16,139 bases of DNA from the NCBI GenBank assembly GCA_043820985.1, contig JBDRDH010000115.1, forward strand, positions 1 to 16,139. Direction: 5' to 3'. Below the pieces are notes generated by a model, which saw nothing but the letters and a program-made list of their open reading frames with translations, was not told the DNA's origin and did not search any database. This stretch comes from JAAYXS01 sp043820985 (lineage in GTDB: Bacteria; Planctomycetota; Phycisphaerae; UBA1845; Fen-1342). Shown here one piece after another: positions 7,334 to 15,178 of this stretch (positions are counted from its first letter, which is position 1; each line of letters begins with the position of its first letter). A program made the position numbers and the translations under genes.

Positions 7334-8995
7334 TTATTCTCCGGCGTTCAGACGGTTCAGTTGTAGCCGGCGCATCAGTGCCTCCACCCGCATGTGATCC
7401 TTGGCGTTGTCATTGCGGTCGATGGTTGCCTGGTCAATCGCGTGGTCGGTTCCGCCGGAATGACGTATTACTTCATAGATCGGATCCCACACGCGCCCGA
7501 TCGTGTACCGCTCGCTGATCCGCAATACCAGGTCGTAATCCTCGCCATAGTTGCGGCACTGCGCCGTGTCATTCACCCCGAACCAGCCCACGTCGGCGAT
7601 GACCTTGACGTGCGCCGCCCGCGGCGCGCCGGCTCCATTGATTCGGAGCAGATTGTTCCGCCCGTTATCCGCTGTCCATTCATCGTGCGTGACGACCGGA
7701 ATCTCCTCGTTACGGACCAGCTCACCAGTGTCCTGTAGTGTCCAGACCTCATACGAACCCACCACCATCCCAACCGTCGGATCGGATTCAAACACGGCCA
7801 GCAGTTTCTCCACCGCGTCCGGCTTCAACCGATCGTCGGAATCAAGCTGCACGTAATATTTGCCCCGCGCTGCGGCCAGGGCCGCGTTAAAGCACAAACC
7901 CAGATTGTTCACATCCACCACGATCAGACGCACTGGCGGCTTGTTGGCATCGTAACGATCGCCGCCCGCCATATACCGCCGCGCCTCGTCAACCGTCGGA
8001 TCCGCTTTGCCGCCGTTGACTACCACGATCATCTCGACCTGGGGTACCGTCTGCGCCTGGACGCTCTCGATCGCCCGCCCGATAAACTCCGGTCGCTGGT
8101 TCACCGGCGTTACGATGCTGGCAATGCAATCCTTGAAACACGCCTCTTCCTGGGCGCTGTATTCAACTCGCCGCACGTGCTCGCCGGGCGCCAGGTATGC
8201 ACCGATCCGCCTGAGATGCGCGCTGCACGCTTGCTCCAGTTCGAGTCGCGTCTGCTTGTCCGCCAACAGGTAGGCGAATACGTTGTGGCCTGCACTCGCC
8301 GCCTCGACGGTATACAGCCCACCGGCATAACGGTTTGCCACGTGTAGCAAATCGTATGACTCGCTCAGGCGCAACCGCGCGTCGTACAAATCAGCGGCGT
8401 TGTACTGCACATCGAAGCCCCCGATATTGCGCAGCGCCGCCGTCTCGAACAGCAGGACATTGCCAATATCGAACGTGTCGCGCAATCGGCCGGCGTGCCA
8501 ATCCAGCAGGTGCACCTCGACACACTGCCCGTCAGGCTCGATCCGTTCATAGTCGGCGTAAACCAGCCCGACTGGCTGGTTGGCATCACGGGCGGAAGAC
8601 GTGCCTGCGGACGCCCACCTTCGCCGCGTCGCCGCCATCACCAGCGTCCCGACCGCGGAGCGCTTCAGCCGGACCTGCGCCTGGTCGCTCAGCACCAGCA
8701 GCAAAAAATCACCCGTGGCGGCCGCCAGGGCCGCGCTACACATCGCCGCCCGGTTGGCATAGTGGCCCGGTAGGTGCTGAACCACCGCCACATCCACGTC
8801 CGGCGGAATGAAATCCACCGGGGCTTCGGGACCACGTCCATCGACCACCAGCACTTCCGCTGGCTGATGGTCCTGCAAGAGCGCCGCGCGCAGGCTGGCC
8901 TGGAAGCCCTCTTCGTCGTACGGCAGTTGATTGCCGCGCGGGAGGACGATCGAAACGGTTACATCTGTAAAACTTGTAGCGGACATGGGCGGCAT
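7334..8995 (-). CDS. Tandem-domain family 2 glycosyltransferase
   Basis: The protein has 553 residues from the ATG at 8995, which has AGGAG ten bases upstream; ATG 8986 is possible. It has two GT-A halves. Residues 12-240 start VTVSIVLPRGNQ and show AEVLVVDGRG, an NRAAMCSAALAAATGDFLLL helix-strand pair, YADYERIEPDG and IGGFD, but the usual DxD is replaced by LSDQAQ, so this half may not bind metal. Residues 290-530 are a canonical GT2 domain: CIASIVTPVNQRPEFIGRAIESV, MIVVVNGG, NNLGLCFNAALAAARGKYYVQLDSDD with the metal-binding DSDD at 385-388, and NYGEDYDLVLRIS with the base pair Glu485-Asp486. No transmembrane segments are evident, so it probably acts in the cytoplasm or at the membrane face. 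It transfers a sugar from a nucleotide donor to an unknown acceptor. It is first in a two-gene unit with the kinase and divergent from the GNAT gene. Confidence 0.85.
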   Translation of the reverse strand: MPPMSATSFTDVTVSIVLPRGNQLPYDEEGFQASLRAALLQDHQPAEVLVVDGRGPEAPVDFIPPDVDVAVVQHLPGHYANRAAMCSAALAAATGDFLLLVLSDQAQVRLKRSAVGTLVMAATRRRWASAGTSSARDANQPVGLVYADYERIEPDGQCVEVHLLDWHAGRLRDTFDIGNVLLFETAALRNIGGFDVQYNAADLYDARLRLSESYDLLHVANRYAGGLYTVEAASAGHNVFAYLLADKQTRLELEQACSAHLRRIGAYLAPGEHVRRVEYSAQEEACFKDCIASIVTPVNQRPEFIGRAIESVQAQTVPQVEMIVVVNGGKADPTVDEARRYMAGGDRYDANKPPVRLIVVDVNNLGLCFNAALAAARGKYYVQLDSDDRLKPDAVEKLLAVFESDPTVGMVVGSYEVWTLQDTGELVRNEEIPVVTHDEWTADNGRNNLLRINGAGAPRAAHVKVIADVGWFGVNDTAQCRNYGEDYDLVLRISERYTIGRVWDPIYEVIRHSGGTDHAIDQATIDRNDNAKDHMRVEALMRRLQLNRLNAGE

Positions 8996-9086
8996 TCTAG
9001 CGACGCTCCTGGTAATGACCAACTATCTGACAAACTGTACAACTCGGAGGCTTGGCTCTCCGACAAAAAAACACGATGATGGTGGC
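8996..9086. other. 91-base divergent gap between glycosyltransferase and GNAT genes
   Basis: Both upstream genes start outward from this gap, so it should hold two promoters or parts of them. I found a CTGACA (9027-9032) and a six-base inverted repeat TCGGAG/CTCCGA (9044-9049 and 9058-9063, eight-base loop), but no convincing -35/-10 pair in either direction. The repeat could be an operator. Confidence 0.3.
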
Positions 9087-10010
9087 ATGAATCAGCTCAC
9101 CATCAGAAACATGCACCCGGACGACCTGCTGCCGCTATTCATCCTAGCGCGGGAAGCGCTCCTTTTTGATACTTTCAAGCCTGCACTTCTGGCCGAAAAG
9201 CTGCTCGAAAAACGCCGACCCGATGAATTCGACTGGCAGGTTTACGTTGCCGAGCAGGACAACCGGATTCTCGGATTTATGCAAAGCGTCGCGCGACCGG
9301 CCGCGGGCAAGGCCTGGGTTGGCTTGTTTGCCGTCACCGCCGCCCATCGCCGTCGCGGCATCGCCGCGCGCCTGCTGGAGCCTGCGCGCGCCCAATGGCC
9401 GGCCAGTACTACCGAGGTCGAGGTCCTCGCGATCCCTGGCAACTATTTTTCTCCCGGACTCGATCCGCGCAACACCGCGGCTCTTTGTTTCCTCGAACGC
9501 CGTGGCTTCGAGCGTTTTAGCGACTGCGTCAACCTGATCACTGCTCTGTCGCAACACTTTGACACCTCCGCTGAACAGCAGCGTCTGGCGGCGGTGGGCA
9601 TCGAGGTGCGGCGTGCCACTGGCAATGACGAGGTGCTGCTCGATGACTTTTTTGCCCGGCACTTCGGCGCGGATTGGCGCTTCGAAGTCAGCCTGGCCAT
9701 GCACAACGATCCGCCGGGTCTGCATCTGGCATTGCGTGACGGACGGATCATCGCCTTCAGTGCCCATTCCTCTCAGAATCGCGAATGGGGCTTCTTCGGT
9801 CCCATGGGCACGGATCCCGCCGAACGGGGGCACGGTCTGGGACGGGTCCTGCTCTGGCACTGCCTTAACGACATGCGCGCCGCCGGCCACCCCACTGCCG
9901 TGATCCCCTGGGTTGGTCCGATCGCGTTTTACCAACAGTGGGCCGGCAGTTATGTTAATCGTGTCTTCTGGCGTTACCGCTTGTGCCTGCATCCCCAGCC
10001 AGAGAAATAA
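9087..10010 (+). CDS. Tandem GNAT-family N-acetyltransferase
   Basis: The protein has 307 residues from the ATG at 9087; the frame stays open upstream, but homology-like sequence begins at TIRNMHPDDL and the ribosome site (GGTGG) is weak. Two GNAT domains are visible. The first (3-155) has WQVYVAEQDNRILGFMQSV, WVGLFAVTAAHRRRGIAARLL, whose Arg/Gly-rich loop (88-92) binds acetyl-CoA pyrophosphate, and PGNYFSPGLDPRN followed by ALCFLERRGFERF. The second (172-300) has LHLALRDGRIIAFSAH, WGFFGPMGTDPAERGHGLGRVLL with a second CoA loop at 246-252, and FYQQWAGSYVNRVFWRYRL. Both loops look intact. It is predicted cytoplasmic. The acceptor is unknown; amino-sugar acetylation would fit the neighbours but is only inference. 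It is divergent from the glycosyltransferase and convergent with the acyl carrier protein gene 42 bases away. Confidence 0.85.
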   Translation: MNQLTIRNMHPDDLLPLFILAREALLFDTFKPALLAEKLLEKRRPDEFDWQVYVAEQDNRILGFMQSVARPAAGKAWVGLFAVTAAHRRRGIAARLLEPARAQWPASTTEVEVLAIPGNYFSPGLDPRNTAALCFLERRGFERFSDCVNLITALSQHFDTSAEQQRLAAVGIEVRRATGNDEVLLDDFFARHFGADWRFEVSLAMHNDPPGLHLALRDGRIIAFSAHSSQNREWGFFGPMGTDPAERGHGLGRVLLWHCLNDMRAAGHPTAVIPWVGPIAFYQQWAGSYVNRVFWRYRLCLHPQPEK

Positions 10011-10052
10011 TTCGCCTCTTATTGCTCGGGATGAAAGGCCAATCAACTTCTT

Positions 10053-10295
10053 TTATTTAAGATGCTGAGCAACGAAATCCGCGGCCTCGCTTACGGTTTG
10101 TACCGCCAGGGCCTGCTCCTGGTCCATGTCTATGTCGAATTCCGCTTCGAATCCCATCACCAACTCGACGCTTTGACTGGATTCGGCGCCCAGATCGAAA
10201 ATGAAGTTTGCTCCCGGGTCGATCTCACTCGGATCGAGACCCAGCACGCGCGCGGTCACCTTGACTACCCGTTCCACTATCTCTCGGTCTGCCAT
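10053..10295 (-). CDS. Acyl carrier protein
   Basis: An 80-residue acidic protein with the four-helix carrier pattern: REIVERVVKVTARVLGL, then DPSEIDPGANFIFDLGAESS, then SVELVMGFEAEFDIDM, ending in a final helix up to QHLK. Ser39 in DLGAESSQS occupies the phosphopantetheine attachment position of the usual DSL motif, here changed to ESS. Length and charge match ordinary type II carriers. The ATG at 10295 has a near-perfect GGAGGA (10306-10301) five bases upstream; the longer frame runs back into the preceding gene. It is last in the ROK/GlmU-like/acyl-CoA ligase operon, 41 bases after the ligase stop. No fatty-acid or polyketide synthase gene is beside it here, so its acyl partner is unclear. 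It could serve general lipid synthesis or carry a special acyl or aminoacyl group. Confidence 0.9.
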   Translation of the reverse strand: MADREIVERVVKVTARVLGLDPSEIDPGANFIFDLGAESSQSVELVMGFEAEFDIDMDQEQALAVQTVSEAADFVAQHLK

Positions 10296-10300
10296 GCTTA

Positions 10301-10306
10301 TCCTCC
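10301..10306 (-). promoter_or_regulatory. Strong ribosome binding site of the acyl carrier protein gene
   Basis: GGAGGA on the minus strand, five bases before the ATG at 10295, the strongest such site in this operon. It fixes the 80-residue start and suggests the carrier is translated more heavily than the genes before it. Confidence 0.7.
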
Positions 10307-10336
10307 GCCAGCACCGGTTTGTGGGTGCCGAATCGC

Positions 10337-12529
10337 TCAATCCTCTTGTAATCCGGTTCCTTCCAGACGAATACGAATATCCGCGACATGGCAACCATTG
10401 CCAGTCGGATGCACGATCAAGGGGTTGATATCCAACTCCGCGATGCGCGGAAAATCATTGGCCAGTTGCGACAAACGCTTGAGCGCTTCCTCGATCGCCG
10501 CCAGATCACATGGCGGTTCACCACGTAAGCCTTCCAGCACCGCCGACGTCCGCAACTCGCGGACCATCTTCCCCGCCGCCGCCGTGCGAATTGGCACAAT
10601 GCGGAATGTCACGTCCTTGAACGCCTCGACATAAATGCCACCCAGCCCAAACATCAACATGTGCCCAAATACCGGGTCCCGATTTATCCCCAGGATGACT
10701 TCCTTACCCGCTGGAATCATCCGGCGAACCAGGATCCCCTTAATATCCTCCGGCTGGACGTGTTTGAGCAAGTTGTCATACATGCCTTCATATGCGCTGC
10801 GAACCTCATCAGCGTTCTTCAGATCGAGGATCACCCCTTTCATCTCAAACTTGTGCAGGATCTTGGGCGAGACCACGCGCAGCACTACCGGATAACCGAT
10901 GCGTTCGGCTGCCGCCACGGCCTCATCAGCCGAAGTGGTCAGGGCCGCCGGTACCACCGGGAAACCATAGGCTTCGAGCACCTCGAGCGCCTGCGACTCC
11001 AGCAGGTAGCCATCCGGAGCCTGATCGAGGATCGCGGCGGCCCGCTCGCGTTGCACGGTGAATGTCTCAATGTCGGAGACCTCGCGTTCGAGCCAGTGCC
11101 GATACCACGCCGCATGCCACATGGCGTCCGCCGCCCACTCCGGCAGAATGTAGTGTGGAATCCCGTGTTCTTGCAGGATGTTGACGCCCGCGGCGACGTC
11201 CTTTCCTCCCATGAATGAGCACAGCAACGACTTGTCCGAATCCGCGTACTTGGACTTGATCTCACAGACTGTCCGCGCGATTGTGTTGATATTGGTCATC
11301 GACTGGGGCGTCAGAATCACCAGGATCTGATCGACGCTATCATCGTTGAATACCGCGTCCAGGGCCGCGGCGTAACGGTCCTCGCGCGCGTCGCCGATCA
11401 CGTCGATGGGATTCTTCATATTCGCCGCGGCGGGCAGGGCTTTCTTCAGCTTGGCGGTGGTCTTGTCCGAGAATTTGGCCAGTTCGAGTCCATGACCGAC
11501 CGCCGCGTCGGTAGCCATGACACCCGGGCCGCCGGCGTTGGTCACGATCGCGATCCGCCCACCGCGCGGCAGGGGTTGATAGGCCAGTAGCTGTGCCGTG
11601 TTGAACATTTCCTCGATCGAGGCGCAGCGGATGATGCCGGATTGCTCGAAAACGCCGTCGCATACTTCAGCGCTGGCTGCCAGTGCCCCGGTATGCGACA
11701 AAGCAGCTGCCGCGCCGGCCGCCGTCCGCCCGCCCTTGATGGCCAGAATCGGCTTGGGTTGCTTGCGATTGCAGGTGATCTCTCGCGCCGCCTTCATCAA
11801 CTCGCGTCCGCGACTGATTTCCTCCAGGTACATCAGTATGACGGACGTCTCGGGATCAGCCGCCAGGTAGTGCAGCAGATCCACTTCACCCACGTCAGCC
11901 TTATTGCCCAGGCTCACAAACTTGGAAAAGCCGATATTCTTGCCGGCGGCGTAATCCAGCACCGCCGTGCACAGCGCGCCGCTTTGTGACAAAAATCCAA
12001 TCTTGCCCACCGCCGGCATCGCCCGCGCGAAGCTGGCGTTGAGCTTCACGTTCGGCTCGGTGTTGATGACACCCAGACAGTTCGGGCCGATAATGCGCAT
12101 GTGACCGCTCCGCGCGATGGCTTTTATACGCTCTTCCCGCGCCACGCCGGCCGGACCAACCTCGCGAAAACCTGCGGAAATGATGATGGCGGCTTTAACG
12201 CCCTTCTCCACACATTGCTTCAACGCCATCTCACACACGGCGCCGGGGAATACCAGTATCGCCAGATCGACCGGATCCGGAATGTCTAATACATAGTTGT
12301 ACGCCCGCACGCCGGCGATGTGTTTCTTCCGCGGCGCCACCGGGTAAACCACGCCATTAAACCGTGTATCCAGCAGGTTGACGAATATATCGTGTGGCAC
12401 CGTCCCGGGGCTGTTCGTCACTCCCAGCACCGCGATCGAGGTCGGTCGGAAAATGGCGTCCAGACCCGCCGCCCGCGGCGCTGTATCCTCTTTACGCTCA
12501 TTCTTCATTTTCGTATTGCTCAGGGTCAT
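10337..12529 (-). CDS. ADP-forming acyl-CoA (acetyl-CoA) ligase, fused alpha and beta parts
   Basis: The protein has 730 residues from the ATG at 12529, chosen because the family match begins at GLDAIFRPTSIAVLGVT (22-38); the site before it (GGGAAAGAAG) is weak. Domains in order: CoA-binding Rossmann domain (about 22-150, with IIGPNCLGV), succinyl-CoA-ligase-like domains (about 170-490) with KGGRTAAGAAAALSHTGALA, in which His279 is the expected phosphohistidine, and a C-terminal ATP-grasp domain (about 500-720) with SPKILHKFEMKGV (His559), MLMFGLGGIYVEAFKDV and AELDINPLIV. The enzyme interconverts acyl-CoA + ADP + Pi and acid + CoA + ATP, often making acetate and ATP in anaerobes. No GNAT domain is attached, so it is not the protein-acetyltransferase (Pat) form. 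It is third in the operon, 70 bases after the GlmU-like gene and 41 before the carrier protein. Acyl specificity cannot be read. Confidence 0.9.
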   Translation of the reverse strand: MTLSNTKMKNERKEDTAPRAAGLDAIFRPTSIAVLGVTNSPGTVPHDIFVNLLDTRFNGVVYPVAPRKKHIAGVRAYNYVLDIPDPVDLAILVFPGAVCEMALKQCVEKGVKAAIIISAGFREVGPAGVAREERIKAIARSGHMRIIGPNCLGVINTEPNVKLNASFARAMPAVGKIGFLSQSGALCTAVLDYAAGKNIGFSKFVSLGNKADVGEVDLLHYLAADPETSVILMYLEEISRGRELMKAAREITCNRKQPKPILAIKGGRTAAGAAAALSHTGALAASAEVCDGVFEQSGIIRCASIEEMFNTAQLLAYQPLPRGGRIAIVTNAGGPGVMATDAAVGHGLELAKFSDKTTAKLKKALPAAANMKNPIDVIGDAREDRYAAALDAVFNDDSVDQILVILTPQSMTNINTIARTVCEIKSKYADSDKSLLCSFMGGKDVAAGVNILQEHGIPHYILPEWAADAMWHAAWYRHWLEREVSDIETFTVQRERAAAILDQAPDGYLLESQALEVLEAYGFPVVPAALTTSADEAVAAAERIGYPVVLRVVSPKILHKFEMKGVILDLKNADEVRSAYEGMYDNLLKHVQPEDIKGILVRRMIPAGKEVILGINRDPVFGHMLMFGLGGIYVEAFKDVTFRIVPIRTAAAGKMVRELRTSAVLEGLRGEPPCDLAAIEEALKRLSQLANDFPRIAELDINPLIVHPTGNGCHVADIRIRLEGTGLQED

Positions 12530-12599
12530 TACTTCTTTCCCGGCCTTATCTTGAACTCTTGGATGAATATCCGCATCACATAACTCTCTTGGCAATCCA

Positions 12600-13856
12600 T
12601 CAGCGCGTCGCCATCGCCTTACGTGCCCGGCGAATCTGGATCCCACGATCTTCCGCCGTCAGTGTGTATACATGCCGTAAAAGCTGCTCATCCTCGGCGG
12701 TCATATCCACCTTGCGCCGCGACATTGCGATGCGCGTGGTCTTGATCAATGGCGTGAGCCCGAAGCCCTTGCCAATCATGCTGTTCAGGAACCAGGTGAA
12801 GGGTGGAATGTACTTGGGCAGCGGGGCGCCGTTTGCCAGCAGAATCGCCATGGTGCCCACCACCGAGCCGGTATTCAGCAGGGTCCCGATGCTGGTTTTG
12901 ACATGATCGCCGATGAAGCTGCCGACCTTGGTCGAGCCCGTGTCCAGCATTTTGCCGTTCATCATCACGCTGACGCCACCGTAATCGTTCTTCAAGTCGC
13001 TGTTGGTGGTCAGGGCTCCCAGATTGACCCACTCGCCGACGTAGGCGTGCCCTAGGAAACCGTCATGGTACTTGTTGGAATACCCGTGGATGATGCTTTC
13101 CTCGATCTCGCCGCCCACCCGGCACATCGGACCAATGCTGCAACCCTCGCGGAGATTGGCCCTCAGCAGCATACTCCGTGGACCCACGTAACAGGGTCCT
13201 TCAATCCGGGTGTAGGGATGCACCTCGCAATCGGCTTCGATGGTCACCGGACCCGCGCGCGTATCGATGCATACGAACGGATGGATCTCGGCGCCGGGCG
13301 CGATATACAGACGATCCTGGGGACCATGGACAACCGCGCTCTCGTGAAATTCGCCCTCGATGCCACGCTTGCCGGCCAGATCAAAGTCCGTGACCAGTTC
13401 TTCCGGATTCGACAGCATCACGTCCCAGATATACTCAAACCACTTGCCGGTGAACGCGCTCTTCTCGGCTTGCCGCGCCGCGTCCGCCAGGCCGGCGTAG
13501 TCACAAATACCGCTGACATCCGCCGTCGTCCGCCAGGCGGCCAGTTGCTCACCTTGCCACTGGGCGCCCGGCCGCGCGGGAATCTGCCACTGTGAGCCAC
13601 AAATGCGCGCGTTGACAAACAGTACTGCCTCACCGGCGCAGCCCGACAGATCGTTGATCGCCACTCCTTCCCAGCGCCGCGACAGCGTGGATGTGAGATA
13701 ATCGCGCACCAGCAAACCATCGACCGGCTGCCCGACCAGTCGCACGATCTTATCAGCCAGCGTCGTGGCCCCGCACTTGAGCTCAAATACCCCGCGCAGC
13801 CAGGTTAACGGCAAAAAGTTGTCGAACCGATTGTCCTCGAAGATAACTAGTTTCAT
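12600..13856 (-). CDS. GlmU-like sugar nucleotidyltransferase / left-handed beta-helix acetyltransferase
   Basis: The protein has 418 residues from the ATG at 13856, with GAGGA five bases upstream. The N-terminal part (1-160) starts KLVIFEDNRFDNFLPLTWLRGVFELKCGATTL, the pattern of the alternative GlmU family found in Bacteroidetes and Planctomycetes (NTP_transf_4 type), where the usual GxGTRM loop is replaced by an R/E-L-x-x-G element. Residues 170-345 are a hexapeptide-repeat left-handed beta-helix (IAPGAEIHPFVCID, VTIEADCEVHPYTRIEGPCYVGP, HGYSNKYHDGFLGHAYVGEWVNLGA), ending in a helical tail. In related proteins these halves form UDP-GlcNAc from GlcN-1-P, acetyl-CoA and UTP. It is second in the operon, 57 bases after the ROK gene, whose divergent partner nagB consumes GlcN-6-P. 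The exact sugar is not certain; another nucleotide sugar is possible. Confidence 0.8.
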   Translation of the reverse strand: MKLVIFEDNRFDNFLPLTWLRGVFELKCGATTLADKIVRLVGQPVDGLLVRDYLTSTLSRRWEGVAINDLSGCAGEAVLFVNARICGSQWQIPARPGAQWQGEQLAAWRTTADVSGICDYAGLADAARQAEKSAFTGKWFEYIWDVMLSNPEELVTDFDLAGKRGIEGEFHESAVVHGPQDRLYIAPGAEIHPFVCIDTRAGPVTIEADCEVHPYTRIEGPCYVGPRSMLLRANLREGCSIGPMCRVGGEIEESIIHGYSNKYHDGFLGHAYVGEWVNLGALTTNSDLKNDYGGVSVMMNGKMLDTGSTKVGSFIGDHVKTSIGTLLNTGSVVGTMAILLANGAPLPKYIPPFTWFLNSMIGKGFGLTPLIKTTRIAMSRRKVDMTAEDEQLLRHVYTLTAEDRGIQIRRARKAMATR

Positions 13857-13913
13857 GAATATCCTCGCACGCAACTCCGTTCGCGTTTACCAACACCTTA
13901 TGAGCTTTCTCGC

Positions 13914-15134
13914 TCAGGTTGCCAGCGCGCTACGCGGATTCGCCCAGAAACGTTGACACACTTCGGCCGCGCCCCCCACGGCTCGATCCTGTGTCATCAC
14001 TTCCCCTCGAACCACTCTCATGTCGCGCTTGTCCCAGTCCAGTACGCCTCTTCGTAAAGCTTGTTGGACATCACGCCGCAGACCCGCATTGTCTTCAAAC
14101 AGGTAGCCACCCAGTACCAGCACCGCCGGGTCATAGGCCGCTACCGCCATCGCCGCCCCCATCGCCAGATAATTCGTGGTTTGTTCCAGGAGCATCCGCA
14201 GCGGATTCTGCTTCCCGCGCGGCATGTGCTTGAAGGCCGTCTGCACCAGCTTCGCGGCCGCCTGATCTTCCGCGGAATGCAACTGCTTGCGCACCGGATC
14301 CGGTAAAGCCCGGCGGGGCAGTTTCCGGATCGCGCAAGCAATCGCCGGTCCCGAAGCCACCGCCTCCAGGCAGCCGCTGTTTCCGCACGCGCACTTGGTG
14401 TGGCCCGGTGCCACCACTACGTGCCCTAACTCACCAGCCCGCTGGGTAGCCCCCGATAGCGGATTACCATGCCGTACGAACCGGGCACTAATACCGCGGC
14501 CGGCGTGGTAATAGACCAGACTTTCAGCGTCCCGGCCGGCGCCCATCAATGCTTCCGCCGCGGCATTCATCGCGGTCGAGCCCCCCTGAACCAAAACTTC
14601 GCAACCGTAACGATCCTTCAACTTGTTGCCGAAAGGCTCGTTATGCCAGCCCAACGAGGCGCAGGTAACCACCACGCCACGCTCGTCTACCGCGCCGTTG
14701 ACCCCGGCCCAAATCCCTAGTATGCCTTTGACGGTGAAGCCCACGCGCGAAAGAGCCCCCCGCAGATTCAGATCAATCTGATCCAACACGGCCACTGGTG
14801 AACAATCTTTCGCCAGCCGAGACGACACATGCTCGCGTAACGTTCCGTCCGCCGCCACTACCGCGCAGTGCAGTTCGTCGGCGGCGATGTCTATGCCGAC
14901 AAAACACCCCACTGACTGATCGACCGCCAATAGAATGGCGGGGCGCCCGCGCCCACCGCCTTCCTGCCCCACACGTTTCAGCCAACCCGAGGCCACCAGC
15001 CGCTGGACCGCTCCGTTGAGCGTCGACCGCCGGCGCCCCATGTGCTCCGCCAGCCGGTACTGGGGTGTGGCCCCCAGTCGCCGAATGACCTGCAGGACTG
15101 ACCAATCGCTGGGTCTGACTTGGGAAACCGTCAT
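13914..15134 (-). CDS. ROK-family transcriptional regulator (NagC/XylR-type)
   Basis: The protein has 406 residues from the ATG at 15134; the frame extends to 15203, but that part lies in the AT-rich promoter region. A winged helix-turn-helix occupies about 10-70 (WSVLQVIRRLG, YRLAEHMGRRRSTLNGAVQRLVASGWL, then the wing GGGRGRPAI). The ROK sugar-binding body follows: GIDIAADELH at 80-89, LGIWAGVNGAVD at 139-150, GELGHVV with His238, and the zinc motif CACGNSGC with Cys248, Cys250 and Cys255, then LEAVASG. Kinase residues are eroded: DxGGT reads DIAAD, the catalytic ND pair reads GS, and GTGIG reads AGRGIS. This suggests a sugar-sensing repressor without kinase activity. It heads the operon with the GlmU-like, ligase and carrier genes and is divergent from nagB, so an amino-sugar phosphate or N-acetyl sugar is the likely inducer. 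Confidence 0.9.
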   Translation of the reverse strand: MTVSQVRPSDWSVLQVIRRLGATPQYRLAEHMGRRRSTLNGAVQRLVASGWLKRVGQEGGGRGRPAILLAVDQSVGCFVGIDIAADELHCAVVAADGTLREHVSSRLAKDCSPVAVLDQIDLNLRGALSRVGFTVKGILGIWAGVNGAVDERGVVVTCASLGWHNEPFGNKLKDRYGCEVLVQGGSTAMNAAAEALMGAGRDAESLVYYHAGRGISARFVRHGNPLSGATQRAGELGHVVVAPGHTKCACGNSGCLEAVASGPAIACAIRKLPRRALPDPVRKQLHSAEDQAAAKLVQTAFKHMPRGKQNPLRMLLEQTTNYLAMGAAMAVAAYDPAVLVLGGYLFEDNAGLRRDVQQALRRGVLDWDKRDMRVVRGEVMTQDRAVGGAAEVCQRFWANPRSALAT

Positions 15135-15147
15135 TTTCGCCCATTCC

Positions 15148-15161
15148 GAATCTATTGATTC
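15148..15161. repeat. Inverted repeat GAATC-4-GATTC in the ROK leader
   Basis: A perfect five-base inverted repeat with spacer TATT, 13 bases before the ROK start codon. It could be a half of an autoregulatory operator or a small leader hairpin. The motif is short enough to arise by chance in AT-rich sequence. Confidence 0.3.
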
Positions 15162-15178
15162 TACAACATATACTACAA
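15161..15178. repeat. Direct repeat CTACAA, 12-base period
   Basis: CTACAA at 15161-15166 and again at 15173-15178, separated by CATATA. The second copy overlaps the proposed -10 of the ROK promoter. The near one-helical-turn spacing would suit side-by-side protein binding, but this is suggestive only. Confidence 0.3.

Noticed and set aside
9044..9063. Six-base inverted repeat next to an A-run, considered as a terminator
   Set aside because: On the plus strand it is followed by A rather than T, and on the minus strand the T-run comes before the stem; both flanking genes read away from it, so a terminator makes no sense there.
9144..10046. 300-residue minus-strand reading frame opposite the GNAT gene
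   Set aside because: It is antisense to a clearly recognisable GNAT protein, has no recognisable motifs of its own and reflects codon bias in GC-rich DNA.
10011..10052. Convergent gap between GNAT and carrier protein genes, checked for a bidirectional terminator
   Set aside because: No stem of useful length; only an A/T-rich stretch at 10049-10060.
10337..12529. Ligase considered as a Pat-type protein acetyltransferase
   Set aside because: Pat proteins carry a GNAT domain fused to the ligase-like domains; none is attached here, and the phosphohistidine motif and ATP-grasp domain are intact.
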